The notes: a model not told the origin generated them from the sequence alone. Counted from the stretch's first letter, positions 24,286-33,246 are shown. The stretch is DNA of 64,000 bases from Candidatus Amarobacillus elongatus (GCA_016703545.1 JADJBX010000002.1:248001-312000), one strand, 5' to 3'. Translations and numbers: made by a program.

Positions 24286-25452
24286 TTAGCCGCGGGGCAG
24301 GCCGAGACCGCGCGTCGCGATGACGTTGCGCTGAATCTCGTTCGAACCCGAGTAGATGGTCGACGGGACGGCGAGCATGTACTGCTCGGACATCATGCCG
24401 CCCAGGGGAGCGTTCTCCTGCTCCGGCCGGTACTGGCCCGCGAGGCCCAGCATCGAGATGCCGAAGTTGTAGATCTTCTGGCCCAGTTCCGACTGGTAGA
24501 TCTTCACGACGGACGCTTCGTAGTTCGGCACCCGGCCCGAGGCCTGGATGTAGCCGATGCGGTAGCCCAGATACCGGCCCACGCCGTTGGCCACGGCCAG
24601 GTCGGCCAGCTTCGTGCGGTACTTCTTGCGGACGTCGTCCGAGCTGCCGCGCAGACGCTCCGTCAGGTTCTCAAGCGTGTGCTTCTGCGCTGCCGTGGTG
24701 CCGATGCCCGAGCGCTCGAAGTCCAGCAGCGTCATGCCGACGTACCAGCCGCGGTTCTCTTCGCCGATGAGGTTCTGGGCGGGAACGCGGACGTCCTCGA
24801 AGAAGACCTCGTTGAAGTGGTGGCGGTTCGCCATGTTGATCAGCGGGCGAAGCTGGAGGCCCTGCTGGTTCTTGATGTCGTCGATGAGCAGGAACGAAAT
24901 GCCGCGGTGCTTCGGCGCATCCGGGTCCGTCCGAACGAGGCAGAACATCTGGTTCGCGCGGTGCCCGCCCGAGGTCCAGATCTTCTGGCCGTTGATGACG
25001 TACTCGTCACCGTCGCGCACGGCACGCGTCTGCAGCGACGCGAGGTCCGAGCCCGCGCCCGGCTCCGAGTAGCCCTGGCACCAGATGTCCTCGCCGCTCG
25101 TGATGCGCGGGAGGTAGCGCTTCTTCTGCTCTTCGTTGCCGTGAATGATGAGGGTAGGGCCGATCATGCCGACGCCGAAGCCGCGCGTGCCCGTGTCCGG
25201 CGCGTTGTAGTAGCCGAACTCCTCGTTGAAGACCATCTGCTCATAGATGGAAGCCCCGAGCCCGCCGTACTCCTTCGGCCAGGCCGGCGCGATCCACCCG
25301 CGCTTGCCCAGTTCCGCGTTGAAGCCCTTCGCGAACTCGAATTCCTCGTCGCTGCGGCTCTCGCCGTCCGGGCGATCCTTGAGCGTGCTCTGAAGGAACG
25401 ACCGCACTTCCGTGCGCAGCGTCTCTTCCTTCGGGCCGAACTGCATATCCAT
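24286..25452 (-). CDS. Acyl-CoA dehydrogenase
   Basis: The 388-residue flavoenzyme oxidises an acyl-CoA at C2-C3. N-terminal helices, a middle beta domain with IWCQGYSEPGAGSDLASLQT and GQKIWTSGGHRANQ, and a C-terminal helical domain are in the usual order. In the C-terminal YxGT-type loop the residue that is the catalytic Glu in medium-chain enzymes is Ser (YSGSNEIQR). It may use a base elsewhere, as isovaleryl-type enzymes do, or need a partner subunit. It is a close paralogue of the gene at 56600-57763. It starts at ATG 25452 with a weak AAGGGG. Confidence 0.93.
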   Translation of the reverse strand: MDMQFGPKEETLRTEVRSFLQSTLKDRPDGESRSDEEFEFAKGFNAELGKRGWIAPAWPKEYGGLGASIYEQMVFNEEFGYYNAPDTGTRGFGVGMIGPTLIIHGNEEQKKRYLPRITSGEDIWCQGYSEPGAGSDLASLQTRAVRDGDEYVINGQKIWTSGGHRANQMFCLVRTDPDAPKHRGISFLLIDDIKNQQGLQLRPLINMANRHHFNEVFFEDVRVPAQNLIGEENRGWYVGMTLLDFERSGIGTTAAQKHTLENLTERLRGSSDDVRKKYRTKLADLAVANGVGRYLGYRIGYIQASGRVPNYEASVVKIYQSELGQKIYNFGISMLGLAGQYRPEQENAPLGGMMSEQYMLAVPSTIYSGSNEIQRNVIATRGLGLPRG

Positions 25453-25571
25453 GAGTGGTTGTGTCCCCTTCTTCCGGATTCACCGCCGGACTGTGTGGGT
25501 TCGCCGCGGACACGCGATCCCCCGCGTCCCGCGTTGTCGCGTCGTTATTCTGCGCTAGTTCGGCGATCTCC

Positions 25572-26240
25572 TCAAACGCCCGTCCGGGGCGGCTTGCCCG
25601 GCGGATCCGGAATGGGCAGATGGAGGTCGAACGCGAGCCCGCCCACGTGGACCAATGCCGTGACCCCGGCTCCCAGCAGCGCCGCCAGCTCCCGCGATTG
25701 CGGCTCCACCGCCCAAACCGTCAACGCTCCCAGCGCCGCCGCCGTCGCGTTCACCTCCGTTCGAAGGACCACGGGGATGCGGTCCGCCAGCAGGTCGCGG
25801 ATGACGCCGCCGCCGGTCGCCGTGATGACGCCGAGCATCACCACCGCCGTCACGGGCAGTTCCGCGCCAATCGCCGCGAGCGCACCCGCGACGGCGAACG
25901 CGCCCGTTCCCCCCGCTTCGGCGATTGCCCTCAGGCTCGCCGGGATGCGCCGCTTCGCCACCACGAACCCGATCGCCGCCAGCGAACCGCCAATCGGCCA
26001 CGCGATATAGTCCGCTTCGGCGACGACCAGCGGCACGCGCTGCAGGATCAGGTCCCGAAAGAGACCGCCGCCGGCCGCCGCCACCACGCCCATGACGAGG
26101 AGCCCGAAGAGGTCGAGCCGGCGGCGTGCGCCCACTTCGACCCCGGCGAAGGCGAAGGCGACCAGCCCGATGCGGTCGAGCGCCGATGAGTTCGGAAGCG
26201 GTAAGGTCCATCGACGGAAAGGGTAGCGCCCCGTGAACAT
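25572..26240 (-). CDS. TRIC/UPF0126 family membrane protein
   Basis: This 222-residue protein has six to seven membrane helices in two repeats, each with a glycine-rich motif (AAGGGLFRDLIL and TGGGVIRDLLA). The prokaryotic TRIC family members form trimeric cation channels. ATG 26240 is chosen as the first codon after which similarity is plausible. The gene is divergent from the DUF5652 gene, with starts only 17 nt apart. The C-terminal tail is proline-rich. Confidence 0.88.
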   Translation of the reverse strand: MFTGRYPFRRWTLPLPNSSALDRIGLVAFAFAGVEVGARRRLDLFGLLVMGVVAAAGGGLFRDLILQRVPLVVAEADYIAWPIGGSLAAIGFVVAKRRIPASLRAIAEAGGTGAFAVAGALAAIGAELPVTAVVMLGVITATGGGVIRDLLADRIPVVLRTEVNATAAALGALTVWAVEPQSRELAALLGAGVTALVHVGGLAFDLHLPIPDPPGKPPRTGV

Positions 26241-26245
26241 TCTGC

Positions 26246-26251
26246 TAGGCT
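26246..26251 (+). promoter_or_regulatory. -10 hexamer (TAGGCT), leaderless arrangement
   Basis: TAGGCT ends 6 nt before GTG 26258, the same hexamer as at the cimA leader. Confidence 0.45.
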
Positions 26252-26257
26252 TAGGCG

Positions 26258-26443
26258 GTGCGAACCGGACGAGGGATTCTGCTTGCCGCACTCGTGAGCT
26301 GGGACACAGCCTGGAAGGCCGTGGCCATCCGCCGGGCGCTCAAGAACGGCCACCGCGCCTGGGTGCCCGTCCTCGCGCTGGTCAATAGCGCGGGCCTGCT
26401 CCCCATGCTCTTCCTCGCACTCACGCGCCCGCCCATCGAGTAG
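26258..26443 (+). CDS. DUF5652-like small membrane protein
   Basis: The 61-residue protein has two hydrophobic helices around a charged loop (WDTAWKAVAIRRALKNGHRAW, then VNSAGLLPMLFL). This matches the DUF5652 pattern of small, often phospholipase-D-nuclease-like two-helix membrane proteins. It starts at GTG 26258 at a leaderless-type promoter. Function unknown. Confidence 0.75.
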   Translation: MRTGRGILLAALVSWDTAWKAVAIRRALKNGHRAWVPVLALVNSAGLLPMLFLALTRPPIE

Positions 26444-26456
26444 CCGGGGGTCCGCG

Positions 26457-26951
26457 CTACGACAGCAGTCCGAGCGCCTCGAAGATCTCGACCTTCCCGT
26501 TCACGTTCCCCGGGTTGAAGTGCGGCACCACGTGTCGGACGACGCCGCCCTGCCCCACGAGCACCAGTGCACGCCGGGACTTCCGCTCCTCCGCGTCCCA
26601 GAAGCCGTATGCCTTCACCGCCTCGCCGTGGAAGTCGCTGATGAGCGGAAACGGGAAGTGGTCGCGTTCCTGGAACTTGCCGTGTGAGCCGAGCCCGTTC
26701 GTGTTGATGCCGAAGACGCGCACCCCCGCGCCCGCGAGCAGCTCGTAATCGAGCGCGATCGCCGTCAGCTCCCGCGTGCAGATCGGCATCCCGTCGTCCT
26801 GGTAAAAGATGAGGAGGACAGGCCCGTCCTCGGCCGCCTTCGGCATGCGAACCTGCAGCTGCCCGCCGCCGGTGTCCACCGCCGTAAGGTCGAATGCGGG
26901 AGCAACATCACCCGCGGCGATAGGCAGCTCGCGGGGTGCCGGCTCGCTCAT
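26457..26951 (-). CDS. Peroxiredoxin, BCP/AhpC-TSA type
   Basis: The 164-residue thioredoxin-fold protein has the peroxidatic cysteine in YQDDGMPICTRELTAIALDY, preceded by the AFDLTAVDTGG entry strand. The normal PxxxTxxC is altered to DGMPICT: a proline and the cysteine remain, but the usual threonine is missing, so catalytic type is tentative. No clear resolving cysteine is seen. Its ATG overlaps the midA stop as ATGA, indicating coupled translation. Expected role: thiol-dependent peroxide reduction. Confidence 0.82.
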   Translation of the reverse strand: MSEPAPRELPIAAGDVAPAFDLTAVDTGGGQLQVRMPKAAEDGPVLLIFYQDDGMPICTRELTAIALDYELLAGAGVRVFGINTNGLGSHGKFQERDHFPFPLISDFHGEAVKAYGFWDAEERKSRRALVLVGQGGVVRHVVPHFNPGNVNGKVEIFEALGLLS

Positions 26952-28024
26952 GGCGCCTCCTCGAACCCGGGCAGCGGACCCTCGAACCCCCGTGTTGCCG
27001 CCAGCACGCGCACCCGTCCGAGTCCGGCGGCATCCGTCAGCGTCTGCAGCGCCCGCCGGCGGGCGAAGTACTCGCCCATATCCGATCGCGCCGCCTCGAC
27101 CAGCGCTCCCAGCCCCATGGAAAGCAGAAAGTCCGACTGGCTCACCGGGCCGTGGGGTACGAACCCCTCGTCCTCGACCGCCGAGATCAGCTCCGAGAAG
27201 TTCACGTGCGTCGTCATGTCCTGGTCGCCGACGTGGATGAGCGGGTTCTCGTGTGCGGTGTGCCGGTAGAAGCAGAGCAGCGTCCCCGTCGTCCGCCACG
27301 GCGCCCACAGCTCCTCCTGCGGGTAGCCGTAATCGAAGGTCAGGACGGCGCCGCGTTCGATCAGCCCGCAGAGCGACCGCATCGCCGGGTAGGCGTGCTG
27401 GTTCACTTCGAACCGCCCCTGCGCTGGTGCGTCATCGAGCGAGACGACGCCCAGCGGGACTTCGCCAAACTGCTCCCCATCCCACATCACACCGATCTCG
27501 ACTGGCCCGCGGCCTCCCGTATCAAACAGCCGCACGGGGAATGCGTCAAAAAGTTCGTTCGAAACGACGACGCCCGCCTGCGCGGGCTCGATCGGCGGCG
27601 TGGACCACTCCACGCGCGGGTCACTTCCCCGGGCGCCGGGTTCGATGGCCACGTAGCGCAGCGCCTCCCGGAAGCCGTCGTCGCGGCCCTCGGCCCAATC
27701 CAGGATGCTCGTCGCGAGGGCGCCCTCGCCCGCCGCGGGCTCGAAGACCGTGAACGGCGCGGGTCGGCCCATCGCCTCCCACGCGGCGCGGCACCAGCCC
27801 GCCACCGCCCACCCGAACATCGGATGAATGACGGGGCTCGTGAGAAAGTCACCCTGCGGGCCGATGCGCCCCGGCTTGCGGTAGTACCCGAACTCCGGGT
27901 GGTAGAGCGCGAGCTCCATGAACCGCTCGAAGGGAATGGCGCCCCCGCCCATCTCGTCGATGATCGCCCTCACGAGGCGGGCGTTGCCGAGGCCGGCGGC
28001 GCCGGGATCCAGGTCGATAGCCAC
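26948..28024 (-). CDS. SAM-dependent methyltransferase, MidA/NDUFAF7 family
   Basis: The 358-residue COG1565 protein has ALYHPEFGYYRKPGRIGPQGD near the N-terminus, SAM-binding VFEPAAGEGALATSIL, SNELFDAFPV and FDYGYPQEE. These are the hallmarks of the MidA/NDUFAF7 arginine methyltransferase family; the mitochondrial member modifies a complex I subunit, so a respiratory-complex role is plausible. It starts at GTG 28024, 6 nt after TACACT. Much longer upstream reading on this strand is antisense to cocE and rejected. Confidence 0.92.
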   Translation of the reverse strand: MAIDLDPGAAGLGNARLVRAIIDEMGGGAIPFERFMELALYHPEFGYYRKPGRIGPQGDFLTSPVIHPMFGWAVAGWCRAAWEAMGRPAPFTVFEPAAGEGALATSILDWAEGRDDGFREALRYVAIEPGARGSDPRVEWSTPPIEPAQAGVVVSNELFDAFPVRLFDTGGRGPVEIGVMWDGEQFGEVPLGVVSLDDAPAQGRFEVNQHAYPAMRSLCGLIERGAVLTFDYGYPQEELWAPWRTTGTLLCFYRHTAHENPLIHVGDQDMTTHVNFSELISAVEDEGFVPHGPVSQSDFLLSMGLGALVEAARSDMGEYFARRRALQTLTDAAGLGRVRVLAATRGFEGPLPGFEEAP

Positions 28025-28030
28025 ATCGTT

Positions 28031-28036
28031 AGTGTA
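28031..28036 (-). promoter_or_regulatory. -10 hexamer (TACACT) of midA, leaderless arrangement
   Basis: TACACT ends 6 nt before GTG 28024. It is divergent from the cocE promoter 35 nt away. Confidence 0.55.
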
Positions 28037-28070
28037 CCGGGCGGCGCGTTTCCCGTGCCCGGCGCCGGTG

Positions 28071-28076
28071 TACCCT
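28071..28076 (+). promoter_or_regulatory. -10 hexamer (TACCCT) of the CocE-like gene
   Basis: TACCCT lies 26 nt upstream of ATG 28103, leaving a short leader that includes a GGAG Shine-Dalgarno. Confidence 0.45.
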
Positions 28077-28102
28077 TCGCTCACACCCTCCCGGAGTTGG
28101 TC

Positions 28103-29848
28103 ATGGCTCAACTGATGGACATCCGCGTCGAGCGCAACGTTGCCGTGCCCATGCGCGATGGAACCGTGCTTCGCGCGGATGTCTTCCGCCCCGAACCGGA
28201 GGGCCGCTACCCCGTCCTCCTCATGCGCACGCCCTACAGCAAGGCCGTGGGCTCCACCGCCTACAACTGGCTCCCGCCCATTCGCCCCGCGAGCGAGGGC
28301 TACGTCGTCGTCATCCAGGACGTTCGCGGCCGCTTCGAAAGCGAAGGCGACTTCCGGCCGTTCCACCAGGAGATCGACGACGGCTTCGACACCGTCGAGT
28401 GGGCCGCACGCCAGGTCTGGAGCAACGGGCGCGTGGGCATGTACGGCGCCTCCTATTACGGCGCGACGCAGTGGCTCGCGGCGAAGGCGCAGGCCCCCAA
28501 CCTCCAGGCGATCTTCCCCGGCCTCACCGCCTCCGATTACTACGACGGCTGGATCTACCAGGGGGGCGCCTTCGAACTCGCCTTTAACACCATGTGGGCC
28601 GGCACCGGCTTCGCCATCCCCGAGACACTCAAGCGCGACATGGACGAGGCGACCCGCCAGAAGCTGCTCCGCGGCCTCTACGCGCTCGCCTTCGACCACT
28701 GGCCGGTGCTCCGCCATCTGCCCGTGCGCGATATCCCCGCTTTCGCCCACGACCTCGTCGCGCCCTACTTCAAGGAGTGGCTGGACCACCCCACGCGCGA
28801 TGCCTACTGGGAATCGGTGAGCATCGAAGCTGCCCATTCGCGCATCCACACGCCCGCCTTCAACCTCGGGGGCTGGTTCGACATGTTCCTGCGCGGCACC
28901 CTGCGCAACTACACGGGCATGCGCGAAAACGCCCCGACCGACATCGCACGCAACGGCCAGAAGCTCATTGTCGGCCCGTGGATCCACGGCGCCATGCTGC
29001 ACACGCAGGCCGGCCACTCCAACTTCGGCGCCGTCGCCCAGATCGTGCTCGAAGAGCTCCACATGCGCTGGTTCGACCACTGGCTGCGTGACCGCGACAC
29101 CGCCATCGATCGCGAACCCCCGGTGCGTGTGTTCACGGTCGGCGCGAACCGCTGGCACGATTTTGATGCCTGGCCCCCGAAAGAGGCCGCGTTCACCCCG
29201 TACTTCCTGCACTCCAACGGCGGCGCGAACACCGCGCGGGGCGACGGCGCCCGCACCGCCCACGCGCCCACCGGCGGCGAGCAGCCCGACCGCATCGTCT
29301 CTGACCCCCTGAATCCGGTTCCAACGCGCGGCGGTGGCAACTTCGTCAGCCCCTCCGATGTGCCTGCGGGCCAGTTCGATCAGGCCGCCGTCGAGCAGCG
29401 CCAGGACGTCCTCTGCTACACGAGTCCCGCCCTTGCCGAGGACCTCGAGATCGCCGGGCCGGTGGAAGCGCGGCTCTGGGTCGCGAGCAGTCAGCCGGAC
29501 ACGGACTTCACGGTGAAGCTGGTCGATGTCGCCCCCGACGGTGTCGCGCTCAACCTCTGCGACGGCATCCTCCGGGCGCGCTACCGGGATGGGTTCGAGC
29601 GCGCATCGCTCCTGCGCGGCGGCGAGCCGGTGGCTGTCACGGTCGACATGACGGGCATTGCCGCGCTCTTCCGGGCCGGGCACCGCATCCGCATCGAAGT
29701 CAGCAGCTCCAACTTCCCGCGCTTCGACCGCAATACGAACACGGGAGGCGTCATCGCCACGGATGCCGCGACAGCCGTCGCGGTGAACAGCGTGCTCCAC
29801 GACGAAGCCCACCCGAGCGCCCTCATCCTCCCGGTCATCCGCCGGTGA
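28103..29848 (+). CDS. CocE/NonD family hydrolase (X-Pro dipeptidyl-peptidase fold)
   Basis: The 581-residue alpha/beta hydrolase has the nucleophile elbow MYGASYYGATQW, the acid region GGWFDMFLRG and the catalytic histidine in GPWIHG. A C-terminal jelly-roll domain (about 380-581, EARLWVASSQPDTDFTVKL and GHRIRIEVSSSNFPRFDRN) is typical of CocE/XPDAP. No signal peptide is seen. Substrate is unknown; the family hydrolyses esters, amides and beta-lactam-type acyl groups. The dUTPase start overlaps its stop (GTGA). Confidence 0.95.
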   Translation: MAQLMDIRVERNVAVPMRDGTVLRADVFRPEPEGRYPVLLMRTPYSKAVGSTAYNWLPPIRPASEGYVVVIQDVRGRFESEGDFRPFHQEIDDGFDTVEWAARQVWSNGRVGMYGASYYGATQWLAAKAQAPNLQAIFPGLTASDYYDGWIYQGGAFELAFNTMWAGTGFAIPETLKRDMDEATRQKLLRGLYALAFDHWPVLRHLPVRDIPAFAHDLVAPYFKEWLDHPTRDAYWESVSIEAAHSRIHTPAFNLGGWFDMFLRGTLRNYTGMRENAPTDIARNGQKLIVGPWIHGAMLHTQAGHSNFGAVAQIVLEELHMRWFDHWLRDRDTAIDREPPVRVFTVGANRWHDFDAWPPKEAAFTPYFLHSNGGANTARGDGARTAHAPTGGEQPDRIVSDPLNPVPTRGGGNFVSPSDVPAGQFDQAAVEQRQDVLCYTSPALAEDLEIAGPVEARLWVASSQPDTDFTVKLVDVAPDGVALNLCDGILRARYRDGFERASLLRGGEPVAVTVDMTGIAALFRAGHRIRIEVSSSNFPRFDRNTNTGGVIATDAATAVAVNSVLHDEAHPSALILPVIRR

Positions 29849-30285
29849 GCGACGAAAAAAGCCTGGTCCGCGTGAAGCGGCTGCGCCCCACGGCGAAGCT
29901 CCCCTACCGCGCCACGGAGCACGCTTCCGGGTTCGATCTCTTCGCCTGCCTGGACGAGCCGATCGAGGTTTCCGCCCACCCCGTTCTGGTGCGCACGGGG
30001 ATCGCGATTGAAGTGCCGGCCGGCCTCGACGTGCAGGTTCGTCCCCGGAGCGGGCTCGCGAAGCAGGGCGTGCTCTGCACCTTCGGGACCGTCGACGCGG
30101 ATTACCGGGGCGAGCTCATCGTCACGATGTACGCCTTCGCCCCGGGCGTGACGCACGTCGTCCACGATGGTGACCGGATAGCACAAATGGTCATCGCCCG
30201 GCTGGCCGAGGTCGACTTCGAGGAAGCGGACACCCTCTCGGAGACGGCGCGGGGAAGTGGCGGCCACGGCAGCACCGGCCGCTAG
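29845..30285 (+). CDS. dut: Deoxyuridine triphosphatase
   Basis: The 146-residue trimeric-type dUTPase converts dUTP to dUMP. Motifs are in order: ASGFDLFA (1), RPRSGLAKQG (2), GTVDADYRGELIV (3), GDRIAQMVI (4) and the flexible C-terminal RGSGGHGSTG (5). GTG 29845 overlaps the previous stop by 4 nt. Its TAG shares a CTAG with the stop of ybaK on the other strand. Confidence 0.97.
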   Translation: MSDEKSLVRVKRLRPTAKLPYRATEHASGFDLFACLDEPIEVSAHPVLVRTGIAIEVPAGLDVQVRPRSGLAKQGVLCTFGTVDADYRGELIVTMYAFAPGVTHVVHDGDRIAQMVIARLAEVDFEEADTLSETARGSGGHGSTGR

Positions 30286-30764
30286 ACGGCGATACCCGCC
30301 AACGGCCTCGCCCCCGTGAGCGCGAGCAGGTCCCGCACCGCGAGGCGGACGTCGTACCCGCGCTGCCCGGCGCTCACCAGGATCTGGTCGAGCGCCTCGG
30401 CGCGGCCATCGATGTAAACGGCGAACGCCTTCCCGAGGAGGGCGAGCGCGCTGATGCCGCCGACCTGCAGCCCGGTGTGCCGCTCCGCATCGGCATGGCT
30501 CGCCATGCGGAGCTTTTTCGCACCGAGAGCCGCGGCAAGGGCCTTCAGGTCGAGTTCCGCGCCCGAAGGCATCATCACCAGCATCGGCTTGCCCTTTGGC
30601 GGGTCATGTTCGACGACTAGCGTCTTGTACACCGTTTCCGGAGACGTGCCGGTTTCCTCGGCTACCTTCGTGGCGTCGCGGATGGTGGCATCGAAGGCGA
30701 AGACCTCGTGTGCCACCTTCCGCTGCTCCAGCATCCGGACCACCAGGGGCTTGTGCGGCGGCAT
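30282..30764 (-). CDS. ybaK: YbaK/EbsC aminoacyl-tRNA deacylase (Cys-tRNA-Pro type)
   Basis: The 160-residue editing-domain protein should hydrolyse misacylated tRNA, classically Cys-tRNA(Pro). It shows YKTLVVEHD, the MMPSGAELDLKALAAALGAKK block with the conserved lysine pair, and the GGISALALLGK loop. ATG 30764 begins 1 nt after the stop of the upstream SDR gene and is preferred over an upstream ATG inside it. It is last in a three-gene operon. Confidence 0.93.
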   Translation of the reverse strand: MPPHKPLVVRMLEQRKVAHEVFAFDATIRDATKVAEETGTSPETVYKTLVVEHDPPKGKPMLVMMPSGAELDLKALAAALGAKKLRMASHADAERHTGLQVGGISALALLGKAFAVYIDGRAEALDQILVSAGQRGYDVRLAVRDLLALTGARPLAGIAV

Positions 30765-30765
30765 G

Positions 30766-31560
30766 CTAGATATGGGTGAGCACGCCGCCATCGGCATGGA
30801 AGATCTGGCCGTTCAGGTACCCACCCGCCCCCGACGCCAGCAGTACCGCGAGCCCGCCCAGTTCGTCCGCGCGTCCGAACCGCCGCATGGGGACGAACCG
30901 CATCAGCCGGTTCGCGCCGATCTCGTCCGGGCCGCGACCCGGTGTCCAGTCCATCCAGCCCGTGCCGATCCCGTTCACCGTGACGCCCCGGGGCCCGAGC
31001 TCCTGGCTCAGTGCGACGATGAGGCCGACGATGCCGCCGCGAGCCGCGGCGTACGCCGCCCCCTGCGGGATGCCGCGCTCCCCGAACATGCTGTTGACGA
31101 AGATCAGCCGTCCCGGCTGACCCTCGGGCAGGCTCTTCGTCCATGACCGCGCGGCATAGAATGCTCCAGCCAGGTTGAGCTGCGAGACGCGGCCGAACTC
31201 CATGTCCGTGGTCTGCTCGATCGGCTTCGCGAGGGGCGCGTCGGCGTTCCAGACGAGCACCTCCGGGAATCCGAACTCCTTCACAAGCTGCCTGAAGCTG
31301 ACCTGTACGTTCGTCGGCAGCGTCACGTCCCAGGCCTGCGAGAACGACTTCCTCCCTGCCTTTATCGCGTCGGTGCTGGCGCGCTTCGCCTCCATCACCT
31401 CGTCGCCGTCGAGCGTGGCGGCGGCCGCCGCCACGTCCGCGCCCGCCTCCGCGAGCGCGTTCGCGATGGCGCGCCCCGCGGGGTTCGCGAACCCCACCAC
31501 CAGTGCCCGCGTGCCGGTCAGGTCGAATCCCGGCTGCCGTTGCCAGTCGATCTCAGCCAT
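30766..31560 (-). CDS. SDR-family protein with degenerate active site
   Basis: The 264-residue Rossmann protein has the SDR layout, but key residues differ. The nucleotide loop is VVGFANPAGRAIA instead of TGxxxGxG, the NAG motif is WNADAP, and the catalytic YxxxK reads YAAAR. The serine of FVNSMFG remains. It overlaps the next-upstream SDR gene by 8 nt. It may be a structural or regulatory partner of that SDR, or an enzyme with arginine replacing lysine. Confidence 0.88.
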   Translation of the reverse strand: MAEIDWQRQPGFDLTGTRALVVGFANPAGRAIANALAEAGADVAAAAATLDGDEVMEAKRASTDAIKAGRKSFSQAWDVTLPTNVQVSFRQLVKEFGFPEVLVWNADAPLAKPIEQTTDMEFGRVSQLNLAGAFYAARSWTKSLPEGQPGRLIFVNSMFGERGIPQGAAYAAARGGIVGLIVALSQELGPRGVTVNGIGTGWMDWTPGRGPDEIGANRLMRFVPMRRFGRADELGGLAVLLASGAGGYLNGQIFHADGGVLTHI

Positions 31561-32374
31561 TGGCTGGTCCTCCCGCCGTGTGGCCCATGGGGGCGATGCC
31601 GCCCGCGAGCCCGCCGCCGTCGATGACGAAGATTTCGCCGGTGATGTAACTCGATGCCTCCGAGCACAGGAACACCGCCAGGGGGCCCATCTCCCACGCC
31701 TCGCCGAGGCGCAGGGCGGGGTTGAACAGCCCGCGCGTGCGGATCCGCTCCTTCGCCTCCTCCGTCTCGGGCGGGCTCTGCGTGAGGAACCCGGGCACGA
31801 TGCAGTTCGCCCGGATACCCTCCCCCGCGAGCTGCGCCGCCGTGGTCTTCGTCAGCGCGATGACTCCTGCTTTCGCCGCACCGTACGCCAGCGAGTTCAC
31901 GGATGCGCGCATCCCGAGGCCGCTCGCGACGTTGAGGATGGCGCCGCCTTCGCCGCGCGCCTTCATGTGCCTGGAGGCCGCGCGCGTGCAGTAGAAGGTG
32001 CTGAAGAGGTTCACCTGGATGCTGTCCAGCCAGTCCTCGTCCGAGAGGTCCCAGATCGAGGAACCGGCTCCGCGGCGGTCCCCGATGCCCGCGTTGTTCA
32101 CCATGATGTCCAGCTTGCCGAACCGCTGGATGGTTGCGTCCACGAGCGCCTCGCACTCGTCCGACTTCTGCACGTTGGTCGGGATGCATACGGGCCGCCG
32201 GCCAGTCGCGGCGGCGATGAAGTCCGCGGTCGATTCAAGCTGGGCCGCCGTCCGGCTGGCGATCACCACGTCGGCGCCGGCTTCGCTCAGCGAGCGCGCC
32301 ATCTCCCGGCCGAGCCCCCGGCCGCCGCCGGTCACGATTGCCACCCGCCCTTCAAGGCGGAGCGTTTCGAGCAT
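31553..32374 (-). CDS. Short-chain dehydrogenase/reductase
   Basis: The 273-residue classical SDR has TGGGRGLG at residues 15-22, NNAG, the serine in LNVASGLGM, and YGAAK for the catalytic Tyr-Lys pair. A C-terminal glycine-rich tail of about 20 residues is unusual. It has GGGAGG upstream of ATG 32374 and TAGACT at 32393-32398 as a likely -10. It heads the operon with the degenerate SDR and ybaK. Substrate unknown. Confidence 0.93.
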   Translation of the reverse strand: MLETLRLEGRVAIVTGGGRGLGREMARSLSEAGADVVIASRTAAQLESTADFIAAATGRRPVCIPTNVQKSDECEALVDATIQRFGKLDIMVNNAGIGDRRGAGSSIWDLSDEDWLDSIQVNLFSTFYCTRAASRHMKARGEGGAILNVASGLGMRASVNSLAYGAAKAGVIALTKTTAAQLAGEGIRANCIVPGFLTQSPPETEEAKERIRTRGLFNPALRLGEAWEMGPLAVFLCSEASSYITGEIFVIDGGGLAGGIAPMGHTAGGPANG

Positions 32375-32392
32375 GGTTCCCTCCCCTTCGCG

Positions 32393-32398
32393 AGTCTA
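32393..32398 (-). promoter_or_regulatory. -10 hexamer (TAGACT)
   Basis: TAGACT ends 18 nt before ATG 32374, leaving room for the GGGAGG Shine-Dalgarno. Confidence 0.45.
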
Positions 32399-32424
32399 CG
32401 GCGGAGGGCGGGAAGATGCAGGCG

Positions 32425-33246
32425 TCAGGCCACCCGGATCGCGCCAATCAGCAGCGTCAGTGCCGCGACCCCGAACCGGTACCACACGAATACCGCCAGG
32501 CTGCGAGTGCGCAGGTAGCGCAGCAGGAAGTGGATCACGATGAGCCCCACGACCGCGGAGCACGCGAACCCGACGCCGAGCTCCGCCAGGTCCCGGCTCG
32601 ATTCGCTCGCGAGGTCGCTCGCCTTGAGGAGCGCCGCCCCCACGAACGCGGGGGTGCCCAGCAGGAAAGCGAAACGCGCGGCGTCGTTCCGTTCGAGGCC
32701 GCGGAACAGCGCCGCGGTCATCGTTGCTCCGGAGCGCGAGACCCCGGGGATGAGGGCGCACGCCTGCGCCGCACCGATGATCACGGCGTCCGCCAGCCCG
32801 ATCGTACCCATGTCCCGGGAGCGGCTCCCCCGCCGGTCCGCATAGAGCATGATCGCGCCCACCACCGCGAGCGTGATCGCGATGAGCCACGGCTGCCGCA
32901 CGTTGTCTTCGATCCAGCTGTTGAACAGCAACCCGACCAGCGCGGCCGGCACGGACCCCAGGGCGATGAGCCACAGGAACTGGCTCGGCCGGTGGTGTTC
33001 GCGAAACCGGAACTGGTGTTTGACGAGGTCCGCCGTGCCGACCCGGAACATCTGCACCCAATCCCGCCAGAAGTAGCCGAGGATGGCCAGAAGCGTGCCC
33101 AGGTGCAGCCCGACATCGAACGACAGACCCTGGTCGTCCCACCCGAACAGGGCCGGGATGAGCACGAGGTGACCCGACGACGAGATCGGAAGGAACTCCG
33201 TCAACCCCTGGACGATGCCGAGGATGGCCGCGCGCAGAAAGTCCAT
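32425..33246 (-). CDS. uppP: Undecaprenyl-diphosphatase
   Basis: The 273-residue polytopic membrane enzyme recycles undecaprenyl pyrophosphate to the monophosphate carrier for cell-wall synthesis. The BacA/UppP motifs LGIVQGLTEFLPISSSGHLV and PGVSRSGATMTAALFRGLER carry the active-site residues. Around eight helices are predicted. Start ATG 33246 has GGAGGGTGAGG upstream. UppS at 60712 makes the lipid that this enzyme recycles. Confidence 0.96.
   Translation of the reverse strand: MDFLRAAILGIVQGLTEFLPISSSGHLVLIPALFGWDDQGLSFDVGLHLGTLLAILGYFWRDWVQMFRVGTADLVKHQFRFREHHRPSQFLWLIALGSVPAALVGLLFNSWIEDNVRQPWLIAITLAVVGAIMLYADRRGSRSRDMGTIGLADAVIIGAAQACALIPGVSRSGATMTAALFRGLERNDAARFAFLLGTPAFVGAALLKASDLASESSRDLAELGVGFACSAVVGLIVIHFLLRYLRTRSLAVFVWYRFGVAALTLLIGAIRVA

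Noticed and set aside
28025..29812. N-terminal extension of midA to over 900 codons
   Set aside because: Antisense to the CocE-like gene; a leaderless promoter and family similarity both place the start at 28024.
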